Positions 36,023 to 48,077 are shown, counted from the stretch's first letter. The stretch: 64,000 nucleotides of DNA from Spisula solida (GCA_947247005.1 OX365955.1:46789822-46853821), one strand, 5' to 3'. The notes: generated by a model not told the origin, from the sequence alone. Numbers and translations: made by a program.

Positions 36023-36967
36023 CACATATAAAGTAACAAGAGGGCCCAAAGGGCCCTAGGTCGCTCACCTGTCGAACTTGACCTAGATTTTGTAGAGATG
36101 ATCATTGTGACCAAGTTTCATACAGATAAGGCCACTATTGTGACCTCTAGTGACTACACAAGGTTTTTATATGATTTGACTTAGTGACCTAGTTTTTGAC
36201 CCCAGATAAACCAATATCAAACTTGGCCTAGATTTTGTTGAGGTGATCATTGTGACCAAGTTTCATAAAGATAAGGTTGACAATGTGACCTCTAGTGACT
36301 ACATAAGGTTTTTCTATGATTTAACCATGTGACCTAGTTTTTGACCCAAGATGACCCAATATCGAACTTGACCTAGATATTGTTAAGATGATCATTGTGA
36401 CCAAGTTTCATACAGATTAGGCCAATATTGTGACCTCTAGTGACTACACAAAGTTTTTCTATTATTTGACATTGTGACCTAGTTTTTGACCCTGGATGAC
36501 CCAATATTGACATTGACCTAGATTTTGTTAAGATAATCATTGTGACCTAGTATCATAAAGATTAAGTCAAAAGTGTGACCTCTAGTGACTACGAATGGAT
36601 TTTCTATGATTTGACCTAGTGACCTAGTTTTTTACCCCGGATGACCCAATATCGAACTTGACCTGGATTTTGTTGAGATGATCATTGTGACCAAGTTTCA
36701 TAAAGATTAAGTCAAAATTGTGACCTCTAGTGACTAGACAAGGTTTTTCTATGATTTGACCTAGTGACCTAGTTTTTGACCCCGGATGACCCAATATCGA
36801 ACTTGGCCTAGATTGTGTTGAGATAATCATTGTGACCAAGTTTCATAAAGATTAGGCTAAAATTGTGACCTCTAGTGTCTACACAAGCCAATTGTTGACG
36901 GACGGACGGACGGACGGACGAAGAGTGATCACAAAAGCTCACTCTGTCACTTTGTGACAGGTGAGCT
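36023..36967. repeat. Dispersed repeat (GCTCACCTGT family), full copy 1
   Basis: Starts 'aacaagagggcccaaagggc' then 'cctaggtcgctcacctgt', and ends 'tcactttgtgacaggtgagc', so 'gctcacctgt' is inverted at the two ends. Six or so internal units of about 140 bases: 'gacctagtttttgacccc', 'gatgacccaatatcgaactt', 'tgatcattgtgaccaagttt' and 'tgtgacctctagtgacta'. The tail is (acgg)n at 36900. A second good copy is at 53148. Confidence 0.85.
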
Positions 36968-37084
36968 AATAAAAAGCTCTGCAAAGCGGAACACTTTACC
37001 ACCTCTTCAAAGAGAGGCGATTTCAAGACGCAAATGCTAAGTGTGCTTATGAATGCTGAACATACATGGGTGATTTGATATTTT

Positions 37085-37270
37085 TATTGTGCTCCTCGAA
37101 GACATTCGGGGCAGCATATAGTCGCCGAAGTGACCGTCCGTCCCACTTTCGTGTTCGGGCTATTTCTCAAGAAACACTGCTCAGATTTAGCATGGATAGC
37201 TTCACTACCAAGTAGAGATGCGCATATTGTCGTCGCATTCCGGTTCACTGATAATTCACACAGTTATGCC
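37085..37270. repeat. Partial dispersed repeat with GGGGCAGCATATAGTCGCCG edge
   Basis: 'attcggggcagcatatagtc' next to 'gaccgtccgtccca' resembles the end of the same broad class of ACGG-tailed repeats, here reversed. The other end was not found. Confidence 0.5.
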
Positions 37271-37627
37271 CTTTGGAAGATTTGCACTATCAAAGACCTA
37301 AATATACAAAGATTGGAAAAATCTACCAAATCTCGCAATATCTCGCGGCAGACTTCTGAAATCCCGCGAAATCTCGTTTGGTTTTTAATTCCTCATATCT
37401 CCTGTTTTCGTGTACATAGGTAAAAACTAATAAGTTTATGCAATAGATTTATTATTATCTGCTTTAAAATGAAACCTAATTTATTGAAATCAGTCAAGAA
37501 ATAAAACATTATATACCTCAAAGAGCCAGACCTACTCTCATTTTAATGGAAAATCCAATTTTATCAGAAAATACCCAATTTGCCTCATTCAAACAATAAT
37601 TTTCTGAATTCTATAAGAGATAGAAAC

Positions 37628-37918
37628 AAGACTGCGTTCAATAAACGCTTATGCCCCCTGTGGAAGCCTTGTCCATAAATAAGTCTAAGTCCAAAATTAG
37701 GTCAAGGTGAAGGTCAAAATGGGGTTAGGTGATACAGGCGTGTGGAGAGTGTTCATACACAACATCCATGCAAGTATGAAAGCTTTGTAGCAAGCCATAT
37801 TAATGCTAGAAGAAACGGTAAATTTGGGTTAACCAGGACGGACCGACGAACGGACGGACGAACGGACGGACAGGTGAATCACTATATGCCTCCCCATCTA
37901 TCGATAGGGGGGCATAAA
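37628..37918. repeat. Dispersed repeat with TTATGCCCCC ends, copy 2
   Basis: 'aataaacgcttatgccccct' start and 'gataggggggcataaaaaat' end. It has one internal unit instead of the two in the copy at 25141, and the same (acgg/acga)n tail and 'gtgaatcactatatgcctcc' phrase. Confidence 0.88.
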
Positions 37919-38352
37919 AAATAAGTTACATCGTGCAGAAGAAGAAACCTAGCTCTTTGAAATGAGATATTGGTCATTAAAAAAGGATGACAAACAGAAG
38001 CGTTCATGCAAAATATCAGCATCTGCTGCATGCCATTTTGCATTTTCTCCCCGTTTTCAATTAAGTGTCTAATCTGTGTATATTCAGGTCTTTGGCATTA
38101 TATACTTTAATACTTTATTCTTAACGAAGGAAGGTCACGGAATACGTATACGAGAGGCTCGGGTCAATTTTGTCAAACTATTATATAGTCTATATAACAT
38201 AACATTTGCCAAAGTTGACTTGTTTCGGGGAGCATATCCCTTGGTTTTACCGATATTTTCTTGTTTTTCAAGGCATATGTCAATGTTCAATGTGATTCTT
38301 CATGTTCAGAAAAAAAATCCTTTTCACCAAATTTCTGGGTCGAATGTTCCTT

Positions 38353-38399
38353 GGTTGCGACAGAGACTATAGATGTTATCTATAGTCTCTGGTTGCGAC
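38353..38399. repeat. 29-bp hairpin flanked by a 9-bp direct repeat
   Basis: 'agagactatagat-gtt-atctatagtctct' (13-bp perfect stem, 38362-38390) sits between two copies of 'ggttgcgac' (38353-38361 and 38391-38399). This could be a tiny mobile hairpin with a 9-bp target duplication or a replication template-switch product. Confidence 0.85.
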
Positions 38400-38639
38400 T
38401 GTATGGTTTTTAAAATTGTACTTCCGTACATCGAATATTGTGCGTAAAGTTGACTTATAGCATCACCTTTCACGACATTCGGCTATATTCCAAACGAACC
38501 CTTCTATTCACTAGTTGTGCATCTAGCACAGCTAATCTAGCAAATATGTGGTTAAATAGCTTGCAGATATCTAGAGAAACGTGCAAAAGATTAAATATGT
38601 CTGTAAAGAAATAATAGAGATATCAAATACAAAGGTGCA

Positions 38640-38985
38640 TGTTGTTAAAATCCCATTATGCCTTAAATGGTTATTTTCAAATACCAATAACTCGGCTTCC
38701 CGTCTGCATAATGATGCATTTTGAGCACTTTAGTTGAGTCCCAAAGGTGGAAAACACCATAAGATGGAAGAAAACGAAATAAAGTCTCAAGTTGGTTTGT
38801 AAACAATATAACGAAATGTAAACAATAAATGCATAATTCAAATTCTAAGGGGAGCAACTCTTGCAAAAATAGTATTTTGTCATCCGTACATTTTAGTTAC
38901 TAAATGTGATTTTTGGCTTACTATTTCGGCAAATATAGCTGATATTCTGCCGTCAATTATAGGTCGTATGTGAACAACATACTAA
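38640..38985 (-). repeat. Dispersed repeat family, copy B (reverse)
   Basis: Reverse-strand relative of copies A (22290) and C (47080), containing 'ttgcaagagttgctcccctt' and 'ttcttccatcttatggtgtt' on the minus strand. It adjoins sequence shared with 45570-46200. Confidence 0.85.
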
Positions 38986-38989
38986 TTAT

Positions 38990-39402
38990 TTGTATTTAGT
39001 CTATTTCACTGTGGGGAACCCACGTGACCAGATGCCAATGTTCGGAGCTAATTTTGAAAACAAACTGCCTCGATTCAAGTAACATTTTTGCTTGTAACTT
39101 TCTTAATAATTGACCGATCTGGATGAAATATAGACGAGCGCCGTCTCCTTTCAAAAGCAAATCATCGACACTCTTACCTAAGTCACAAAATTGTGTACTT
39201 TTTGTTATTTGGGCAACGACACATTTTGTTAACCGCAATATGCTATGCTACGGTTCGGAGAAATTCACTAAAACATGTCATTAATAAATTACAGCTTCAT
39301 TAAAAGTTACAATTTATTTGCGATAATGTGGGTCGCAAAATTTACGACCAACAAGCAAAATATTTCTGATAAATATGAGCAACAGACAAAATGAGACAAC
39401 AT
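38990..39402. repeat. Left part of an inverted segmental repeat
   Basis: Reverse complement of about 45720-46050. Shared phrases include 'gaaaggagacggcgctcg', 'ggtcaattattaagaaagtt' and 'aagcaaaatatttctgataa' (shown in the orientation of one copy). It continues after a nested insertion at 41223-41330, where the 'aaatgctacagttcgg' block resumes. Confidence 0.8.
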
Positions 39403-41222
39403 AAACCACAAGAGCCGTCACAGACGGGTTATGCTCCCCGTGGGGCGTTTGTCAGGAACAATGCTAAACAAATATGTTATTATTCTTTGCCACTGCACGG
39501 TATAATAAATAGAGGATCTTACATGAGTGTCTTTCTATATTGAATTTATTAAACGAGTTGGATAAAATGATAAAATGCGAGGCTCTGCCGAGCATTTTAT
39601 CACTTTTATTCAACGAGTTTAATAAATTTAATATGGAATGACACGAATGTAAGATTCTTTTTATCACATAAACTAAATACACAGTAAAAGTTTGTCAAGA
39701 ATGCACACACTTCCCCTTTAGCAAATAAACTCCATAGGAGTAAAGCGGTTCATTGAAAGAGCTAAGAAAATAGTGCAACAATGTATGCTCCAATATGTTA
39801 ATTTTTCTGCCTTTGAAAATAATATTTTTAGGGTATCTAAAATCCTGCAGATGTAAAACTACGCTTAACAAAGTAAATAATTAAATCTAGGACCGCAGCA
39901 ACACAACGTATTCTGTTCTGTTCCGTTCCGGGTTTTAGTAACAACCAAGGACAGGGGAAGTAACTAGGTTTTCCGCGTGAATTTATTCGCGATTCGTCGG
40001 AATAGCCGAAAATAACTGATTGTACACGATGCAAGTACTTGGTAAGCAAGGAAAATCGTCTTTATTACTCAAAATTAACGGATTTATACAATGAAATCAA
40101 CATCCGATGCTGTGTTTGTGTAGATGCCAGATATTTGGTATGTACATTTCGTCCCGATCTTATTCGTACCCACGTTTAACGGACCTACCGTCATGTTTAC
40201 TTACAGTCATATCTCTTAAGTTCTTGTACAACTGTTATTGTGTGATTATAACATGTCCTAGAGTGCTCATAATCGGATATAGAATTTATTCTATTCTAAA
40301 AATGTATTCTTTTACTTTTTTGACAACGTGTATGAATACATAAATAAAGTGACTTGCCCTTGTATATACCTCATTTGCATGTTTATTACACGTGTGTATT
40401 ATGACTTTTATGTAATGGGTTTATTAAACTCCCAGAGCCTATTTTATGTGATAATAGGATTTATTTATCTATGAATTTTCAAATTAATATATCCAAAACT
40501 GTTTGAGTTATGGCCTGGACAAGAATTAAGTATGAAAAATTACAAAGGGCCATTACTCCGAAAATTTACAATAAAGAGTTATTGTTCTTCGGCACTGTAC
40601 TTCCTCTCAGTGAGGTCGATTCACTTATGAAGTTTCAAATTGATATCTCAATTACTGTTCAAGTTATGACCCGGACAAGAATTAAGTATGAAACATTACT
40701 AAGGGTGGTAACTAAAAATTATGCAATCAAGAGTTATGATTCTTGTGCACTGCACTTCACCTCCATGAGGTATATTCACCTATGAAGTTTCAAATTGATA
40801 TCTCAAATACTGTTCAAGTTATGGCCCGGACAAGAATTAAGTATGAAAAATTACAAAGGGGAATAACTAAAAAAATATACAATCAAGAGTTATGGTTCTT
40901 GTGCACTGCACTTCCAATCCATGAGGTCTATTCACCTTTGAAGTTTCATGTTAATATCTCTTATACTGTTCAAGTTATTGCCCGGACAAACGTGTGACGG
41001 ACGGACAGACGTTCCAACATTTGGGGTTATAAACGGGGCTTTTCCTTTGATCTTTATGTGGGTTTTTTCCACATAAACCGACTATGTGGATTTCCTTCTT
41101 TATTTAACTAAAATTATGGAAGGAATGAACCTCATAAACCATTGGATGTTGGCCCGGACAGACGGACGGACGGAAGGACGGACAAAGCGGCGACTATATG
41201 CTCATCCTTCGGGGAGCATAAA
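39403..41222. repeat. Dispersed repeat with TTATGCTCCCCG ends, itself interrupted
   Basis: The left end 'ggttatgctccccgtggggc' (39427) and right end 'ccttcggggagcataaaaat' (41208) are inverted. Internal units 'gaagtttcaaattgatatct' and 'gttcaagttatggcccggac' repeat three to four times; the tail is (acgg)n at 41157. It sits inside the inverted segmental repeat. The corresponding uninterrupted site is visible at about 45684 ('gacatatacaaaaatgct', minus strand). Confidence 0.8.
39501..40453. mobile_element. 0.95-kb non-autonomous element, copy 1
   Basis: Nearly identical to 48893-49855 over its full length. It begins with a hairpin of about 170 bases ('tagaggatcttacatgagtg', 'gataaaatgcgaggctctgc', 'cgagcattttatcac'), then about 780 bases of non-coding DNA, and ends 'gggtttattaaactcccaga' and 'gcctattttatgtgata', which resembles part of the hairpin. 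It interrupts the repeat 39403-41222. Possible short duplication (taat) at the edges; not certain. Confidence 0.8.
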
Positions 41223-41330
41223 AATGCTACAGTTCGGAGCTGAAATGAAAATGCTACAGTCCGGAGCTATTTTTTTAGAAAATGCTACGGTTCAGAGCCA
41301 AGTTTTAAAGTATACCATATGTAGGAAAAG
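41223..41330. repeat. CTACAGTTCGGAGCT short tandem block
   Basis: Three imperfect units of 'aaaatgctacagttcggagc' type of about 30 bases. The reverse complement of the same block lies at 45575-45690, showing the inverted segmental repeat. Confidence 0.8.
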
Positions 41331-42004
41331 AAGCAGGGCTCTATGCAGTCCGACAAGTGTCACATGCTATAGCGTATAATATGCTGTTATAACAAGGTAT
41401 GGGAATGAATGAGAAGGAATATGACATGACAGCCGAACACATTTAAACAGATACATGTACACACAACGAAACATCTCCAAGCTTCGTAAACACGACCCGA
41501 TGTTTATCCGAGCAAGTAGCACGGCCTACATTCAATCTTAGTTTGAACTTGTATCAGCCAATGAAACAAAAATCCTGCGTCAACTCGTGATCAATACAGC
41601 TATAAGCAAAAAACTACTATTTGGACAAAACGTTTTCTAACATCTCTGATCCAGAGTTGACTGTTAAACCATCCTTTCTCACAAAAGTGTCCAGTACCAG
41701 CACATAGAGGGGTCCGATATGCATATATACCATGATGTACATTTTCAACGTTATATTTTTTTCAGAAACATTGAATTTATTATAATTATATTTGAAATAA
41801 TAAAATAAATATTTTACCAAGACAACTAGCACGGTTCGTTTTAAACAGAATGTGTGTGACCAATAGTCTCACACGTTAAAGCCTGTGAATCATGTGACGT
41901 GAAACATGTACATACTTGTATGCTCCACCAAAAAATACAGTGGGTGCATCTAGAAACGCAACACTGAGTCTACTAACAACTTTAATTTCAAGCAAAAAAA
42001 TCCT

Positions 42005-42303
42005 CATTTTTCAGAATGGTCGTTCTAAGCGAATATGCAAAATATCGATTAATTATGGATTGATTACTTTCCCATGACGACCAACATGTTGTCTTGCAAT
42101 GTCTGAAGCAGTTGTTAACTTGTTTCGGAGAATGTTCACGCGGGGTTACTGGTCCTCACTCGGGCAGTTTTCAAAAACGTGGATGACCTGCATAGGGACG
42201 GTCGCGAAAGGTGTCAGTGTGCGACTCAAGACGCAACGTTGCCAAACCATGACAATTAATACGTCGCACAACGTTACGAATTGACGTCGACGCCACAAGC
42301 AGA
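42005..42303 (-). pseudogene. Tc1-like transposase N-terminal relic
   Basis: Read on the minus strand: 'LATLRLESHTDTFRDRPYAG', 'HPR', then after frame changes 'VNILRNKLTTASDIARQHVG' and 'VINP'. This matches the helix-turn-helix, GRPR-type linker and 'LRNR..TA...' region of Tc1-like transposases. Stops and shifts occur between the pieces, and nothing of the DDE core follows before the left terminal repeat. The 5' part is cut off at 42308 by the nested element. Confidence 0.7.
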
Positions 42304-42308
42304 ACATA

Positions 42309-45029
42309 CACAGTATGTTGACTCACTGTACCCCCAAACCGGAAGTCGCTGATAACTAGGCGTTCAGTTTCATTTTGGAGAGCTGTCAACAGTAAGTATT
42401 TTATGTTTTATCAGACTTTTTGAGTTGAATATACTTGTTGTATACATTTGTCAGCGTGAAATAAACGTCTCTTCAGGTACTAGGTATTAGCATTTAAAAT
42501 GAAAACGTATTTTCTCAAAATAAACAGCTGCTTAAAGCGAAAGATGATTCAATCACGATAAAATGTCCGTTATTTTGGAAATGCCAAGGAAATTCGAGTA
42601 ATAATCTCTTCTAGGTGTTTCATTATCGATCTATATGTATGAGTATATACGTGCAATGATACATTTCTCCCCTGAATTGTTGCAATAGTGTTTAATCCAG
42701 TATTCATTCGAATCATGCACTGAACGCCTATTCGGAAAACGCGAACATCCATCTGTCCCACTAGTCGCAGTACCACTGTATGCCTATTCAATAAATATTC
42801 AAATATCCAATTACGAAATGTCTGTGCGTATTAGCCATTTCAAGGTACTTATTGAAATGATAAATATCAGTTTTGCATTGTATCTTTATTTTCGACAAGA
42901 AAACAGTAAGTTTTTGGTCATTTTCATCACCAATGCCCTTGCATATCCGTTGGGGGGGGGGGGGGGGGGGGGGGTTAATTCCCAACCCTAGAATAGTAGA
43001 TCCAAAATTTTGTCTAAATTCCTACAGTGGGATATCGACTTTAAATGGTTGTCTGCATTTTGCGGTGTCTAAATGACCCAATATTGGGATCTAAAACCCG
43101 ATCAATGATCTATTTCCGAGACCCGGACTCATTTGGTGTGTCAAATTCCAGCCTTTTGGGAGTCGCCCCCCCCCCCCTCGATGACACCGAAGGCTCGCGA
43201 TACTCACCCGAATGTCATCAGGAGTAAATCCCCGAGGCAGTGGGACCAACATATAACGTCGGGAACACATCGCGAGTTCTCCCGATGCCTCACATTAAAC
43301 CCGATCATCTCCGATTATAATATAAACTTATATTCGGGGATTACATGTATATCCCGAAACCGCGAAATATCGCCGAATATTCGTCAAACGTTAAAATTCC
43401 CATGAAGGTTCCTGATACTTTAGCAAAACATCCTCGATGTGTCGGGAAAACCTCTGGGTGCCTCGCATAATTCTTTTTATTGCGAAAGCATCCCCGATTA
43501 TTCCCCGAGGTTCTGGATGCCTCGGAGATGCCTCCCCGGGATATTCTCGAGCTTCGGTGATGCCTTCGAGATATTCCAGACAAAACATCGTGAGTATATC
43601 GGGTAAAAATCGATACATGAATACATGCATTGAAATATCCCGATGTTATTGCGATCTTACTAAATGTCTCAAGACTTCACGAAGCTTCCCCGATACATCG
43701 GGGAGCTTCCCTCAGACAATCCCGATACCTCCCGATTCTCAAATTGCCTCATGACTGCCCCGAAGCTACTCATAGACCACGAGGACCATGTTCCCGATGC
43801 CTCCCGAAGCTCATAAATTTTCATTGGGAGTACATCGCCGAGACAAAAATGCTCAGTGGGACCTAGGCTTAAAGAATTTCGGCACCATTTGTACCTCCTA
43901 TCTTTGACGGGGGTTTATTGCTTTGCTTATACATGTATGTCTGTCGGTCGGTTGGTAGGCCAAATTGTTTCCGTTCAAAAATTCCAGAATACTTGGTCCA
44001 AGGATCCTGGAACTTTAGATGGTGGTTTGGCATCAATAATAGTTACTGCTATGGATTGTGCGGTCGACTGTATCGCTGCGACCTTTAACATTAATAAATT
44101 GGTTAAATGGTTTTTGTTCAATAACTCAACGTCGTCATTCAACCTTAAACATTCCTGACTATCGGGATGTCATAGGGGCTTACGTGTATTACAATTTATA
44201 AACATCTCTTGCTTCTATTTAGTATTTACATTGTATATTTTACTGGAACGTTACATAATTACATGCAGTACACACACACAGTTTTTACAGGGACCGTTTT
44301 ATTAAACCAAACTTTAATGTTAACGTTATCCAAGGTAATTACTCAATGCATATGTCCCTGATTCTTCGGGTCTTTTACTCCAGAAAAACATTTTCTTTGA
44401 ATAAAAACTGCCACAGTAGCATTGATACTGTTCCATGACTATTTTCTACGGTTAACACATAACAAGGTCAGAGCATTTAATGTAAGGTTGAAAATACGTT
44501 TACATAGGCGTACAGATTTTCGGCGACTAAGCGGACAGTCCAGATTTTACAAAATGCGACTAGTGGGTCAGTCGTGTTTCGACTAGTCATACAGTGTAAT
44601 CGGCATACATGTCCCAGAAAAACACATTTTCTTCAGAAAGTATCCGTTAAGATAGAGCAATGTTTGTGTGTATCAATGTGTTAAACATTCATTTACTATG
44701 CAGAAAAGGTTGCTAGACTTTGTGAACGCTAAAAATACTATTTTTCAAAGAATGTGTAGGTTCTTTACAAGCTCAAACAAATATCTGATCGTTATTTAAC
44801 TTGAAAATAAAGTTTATAAGGGCTTTTATTAGGAATGTTTTGTATCTACGTAATCAGTATTTTATGGACTGCATTTTAACTAAAACAGTGCACTTACTTT
44901 ATGCGATACTAAGGAATAAACTAAACAAAATCCAAACTATCCGAGACGTTAAACACGATCATTTTATTTTCTGGACGCCTAGTTATCAGCGACTCCCGGT
45001 TTGGGGGTACAGTGAGTCAACATACTGTG
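42309..45029. mobile_element. 2721-bp element with 59-bp TIRs and ACATA duplication
   Basis: Left end 'cacagtatgttgactcactg' continuing 'taccccc' and 'aaaccgg'; the right end is its reverse complement with two mismatches over 59 bases. ACATA flanks both sides (42304-42308 and 45030-45034). The interior has no transposase I can recognise. It includes a 23-base G run at about 42952-42974 and a TCGGGGA/CCCGATGCC-rich stretch. Ends starting CAC with a 5-bp duplication recall Transib/RAG-like elements, but this is a weak guess. It inserted into the Tc1-like relic. Confidence 0.85.
43060..43870. repeat. Cryptic repeat rich in CCCGATGCCTC / TCGGGGA words
   Basis: Words such as 'tccccgag', 'cccgatgcctc', 'tcggggagcttcc' and 'gatgcctcccgaagctc' recur every 20-40 bases on both strands without fixed spacing. 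CpG-rich compared with surroundings. Several open frames cross it in both directions, but none shows a domain. Entirely inside the 42309-45029 element. Confidence 0.65.
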
Positions 45030-45569
45030 ACATAGTGTGAATATGCACATGTTTAGACAATCGTGGTATTTTTATTCCAAAACACGTGACTCGTCTGTTG
45101 TGATTTTCTTTCCATTAAAGTGCGCCCAGGATAATGTGATATTCACAAATATAAATCGGTTTGGTCAACTGTTGCACAATTGGTTTTACAAATTCCTAAG
45201 TAAACAGATAAGGTCAGTATTGTACTAAATCATCACTGATAAATCGTACACATCTGTTTAATCAACCTTTGTGGAATATACATAATGTTCTCGCCTTTCA
45301 TTATCCTAGGCGCACTATAGCAAACTTTACCAATGATTAGATGCCTGTGGAAGAAGGAATTTACAATAAAAGAAAAAAATCGAGGATAAAAACATTGCGT
45401 TTCTAGAAGTACTGAGCAAAGTTCAAACTCCAAGAAACGTGTTGTTTGTGTGCCTCTACATTTGTCACCACATGACAAAATGGTACGGAGGATGCCTACA
45501 CAAATACATTTTGGGGTGTCCGGCATCGATGATCTTAATAGTATTGATATTCAAAAAGGCATATATAGC

Positions 45570-46200
45570 ACATAGTCTTTGCTCTGAGCCGTAGCATTTT
45601 TTGAAATAGCTCCGAACCGTAGCATCTTCTGAAAATAGCTCCGGACAGTAGCATTTTCATTTCAGCTCCGAACTGTAGCATTTTTGTATATGTCGTCTCA
45701 TTTTGCCTGTTGCTCATATTTTATCAGAAATATTTTGCTTGTCGGCCTTAAATTATGCGACCCACATTATCGCTATTAAATTGTAACTTTTAATGAAGCT
45801 GTACTTTATTAAGGACATGTTTTCGTGAATTGCTCCGAACCGTAGCATAGCATATTGCGTTTAACGAAATACGCCATTGCCCAAATAACAAAAAGTACAC
45901 AATAATGTCACTAAGGTAAGAGCGTCGATGATTTGCTTTTGAAAGGAGACGGCGCTCGATCGTCTACATTTCATCCAGATCGGTCAATTATTAAGAAAGT
46001 TACAAGCAACAATGTTACATGAATCGAGGCGGTTTGCTTACAAAATTACCAACTGGAGATTGTATTTCGTTTTCTTCTATTTTAGTGTGTTCAACTCCTT
46101 TGAGACTCAACTAAAGTGCTCAACATCCATGGCTCTTCAAATAGGTCACCAAGTTATTGCTTTTTTGAAAATAGCCGTAAAAGGCCTATGTGGCTTTAAC
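45570..46200. repeat. Right part of the inverted segmental repeat, with family copy D
   Basis: Reverse complement of 38990-39402 plus 41223-41330, without the insertion found there. From about 46057 it continues into a diverged fragment of family A-C ('atttcgttttcttctatttt', 'actcaactaaagtgctca'). Confidence 0.8.
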
Positions 46201-47079
46201 GATAAATCTAAAATTCAAATTTACCATATATAAAATTAATTTGCATCTACGCGTCAATTTCTCGACCATTTTACGGTTTTTGATGTTTCGTGGTTCACTG
46301 AACCGCTGTATTTAATTTTGAAGAAAAAACTTTATTTGTCCAGTCCTGTGATAGTCAATACCATGTACACAAAATTTCATGCAAAAATGATAAAACATAA
46401 AAAAGTTATAACGGTAAAACCACGTGTGTACTTATAAGTTTTGCCGAGTGTAGTTGTGAATTTTCGAAACATATGTCTATGTTCCAGCCGACTTGGATTG
46501 GCTTCTGGACTGAGATATAAAAATGCCAATTTGGTGATCTGCGCCAGTGGGGTGAACCCTCCCCCTAGGGAATTTCAGACACTATATGTTTATGAAAGCC
46601 TTTGGTCAGTAGAGTGTGTTGTTCCAAAGTCTGCACTTTGGCAGTTGAGGCGTTAAGATGTTTGGGGGTAAAACGTTAAAGTATTAACGAAAGTGTGAAT
46701 TTCTGGAATTGGTTAATTATAATAACATTTATTAAGTTATTTTGTAATTAAACACTTTCATGGGTTGATATGAACTAAAAGTTTAAGTCCGCAAAATTTT
46801 AGTCCAGTGTTATTATGCAAAATGGGATATTTGGTGGGTGAAATATTACAAAATACATGAAAAAGTGCGAACTTTGAGAATCGGTACACTACAATGGCAG
46901 AATTCAGTGTCATTGGTCATTGTATTTGGTTATAATGAAAGGCTTTGACCTACAATACATTTCCCAAAGTCTGCACTTCAGACATTGGGGCGTTAGCAGT
47001 GAAAGCAAAAATAAGATTATATCCCCCTGCTTTTAAATAGTGTACAAATGGTAACGATGTATTCACTTAAAGTAAACAT
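46201..47079. other. No gene recognised
   Basis: AT-rich. A stretch at 46320-46440 ('accatgtacacaaaatttca', 'tgcaaaaatgataaa') resembles the centre of the MITE at 7925, so it may be a remnant. No supported gene. Confidence 0.4.
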
Positions 47080-47475
47080 TATCACTCCTAAACATTTTCC
47101 CCCGATCATCCAGTAAATAGACTAAATACAAAGAATTAGTATGTTTTTCACAAACGACCTATAATTGACGACAGAATGTCAGCTATATTTTGCGAAATAG
47201 TATGCCAAAAATCACATTTAGTAAAATGTATGGATGACAAAATACTAATTTTGCAAGAGTTGCTCCCCTTAGACTTTGAATTATGCATTTATATTTTACA
47301 TTTCGTTATTTTGGTTACAAACCAACTTGAGGTTTTATTCCGTTTTCTTCCATCTTATGGTGTTTTCCACCTTTGGGACTTAACTAATGTTCTCTAAATG
47401 CACCGTTTTGCAGACGGGTAGCCGAGTTATTGGTTTTTGAAAACAGCCATTTAAGGTATAATGGGATTTTAAGGA
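47080..47475 (+). repeat. Dispersed repeat family, copy C
   Basis: Long near-identical stretches to copy A (22290): 'cgatcatccagtaaatagac', 'aacgacctataattgacgac' and 'atggatgacaaaatactaat'. Ends 'ttaaggtataatgggatttt' as in copy B. Confidence 0.88.
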
Positions 47476-48077
47476 TGCTGGATCGGTTAAGTTCGCATGT
47501 CATTTGTCATAGTACGCTATGAGCCTTGTTAATTTAAGAATGTGTCAATATAATCTTAAATAAATCGAATTGAACAGTTTTAATAAGTATTATGCAAAGA
47601 AATTGAAAATACCAATCGAAATGACGGTTGACATTCCGAAAACAATATTGCATTACAAAATAGGTGGGTCGGGTAAATTGTTTTTATATTTATGCCAAAT
47701 GACTTTTTGGGGAGTCAGGTTCGTTTCCTAATGGTTGTTTATTGTGTGTTTATGTATTTTCGCGATATTTACATGTTCAATAAATTTTATTTTTTAGCGT
47801 TTTCATTGATTTTAGCCACATTTAACCAAAATAAAAACAAAATTTGCGAAAAAGATACATTTTGTACCTCGGTGACATATGTTTTTTATTGCATAATTTT
47901 GAAGATATATATCACTAGATTTATTTCACAAAATAGTGAAAATTTAATGCGGGAAAAAAATGATTTGACTTGGGTGCTCTTTTGCTGCATTAAACATGAA
48001 GTGGTGGGGTAGAAAGGCAATATATTGTATACCTATTATGTAACAAGGATTGTGATTGGCTTAGACGGCCTGCACGA
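47476..48077. other. No gene recognised
   Basis: A 106-codon plus-strand frame at 47692-48012 is hydrophobic and AT-driven with no domain I recognise. No repeat seen. Confidence 0.4.

Larger units (their letters stand above)
41944..45405 (-). mobile_element. Tc1-like relic, split by another element
   Basis: 'tctagaaacgcaa' near 41951 and its inverted partner 'ttgcgtttctaga' near 45392 are probable terminal repeats. A minus-strand transposase piece lies just inside the left end. The middle is displaced by the element at 42309-45029. The outer relic is old, with stops and a deletion. Confidence 0.6.

Noticed and set aside
43341..43866. Several overlapping open frames on both strands (79-105 codons)
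   Set aside because: All lie in the CCCGAT-rich cryptic repeat, point in both directions and show no domain.
45075..45115. 'TDESR' reading on the minus strand as a Tc1 catalytic motif
   Set aside because: It would lie upstream of the helix-turn-helix relic on the same strand, the wrong order for one transposase, and has no supporting sequence around it.
47692..48012. 106-codon hydrophobic frame
   Set aside because: AT-rich composition alone can give such a frame; no signal peptide logic, homologue or splice evidence.
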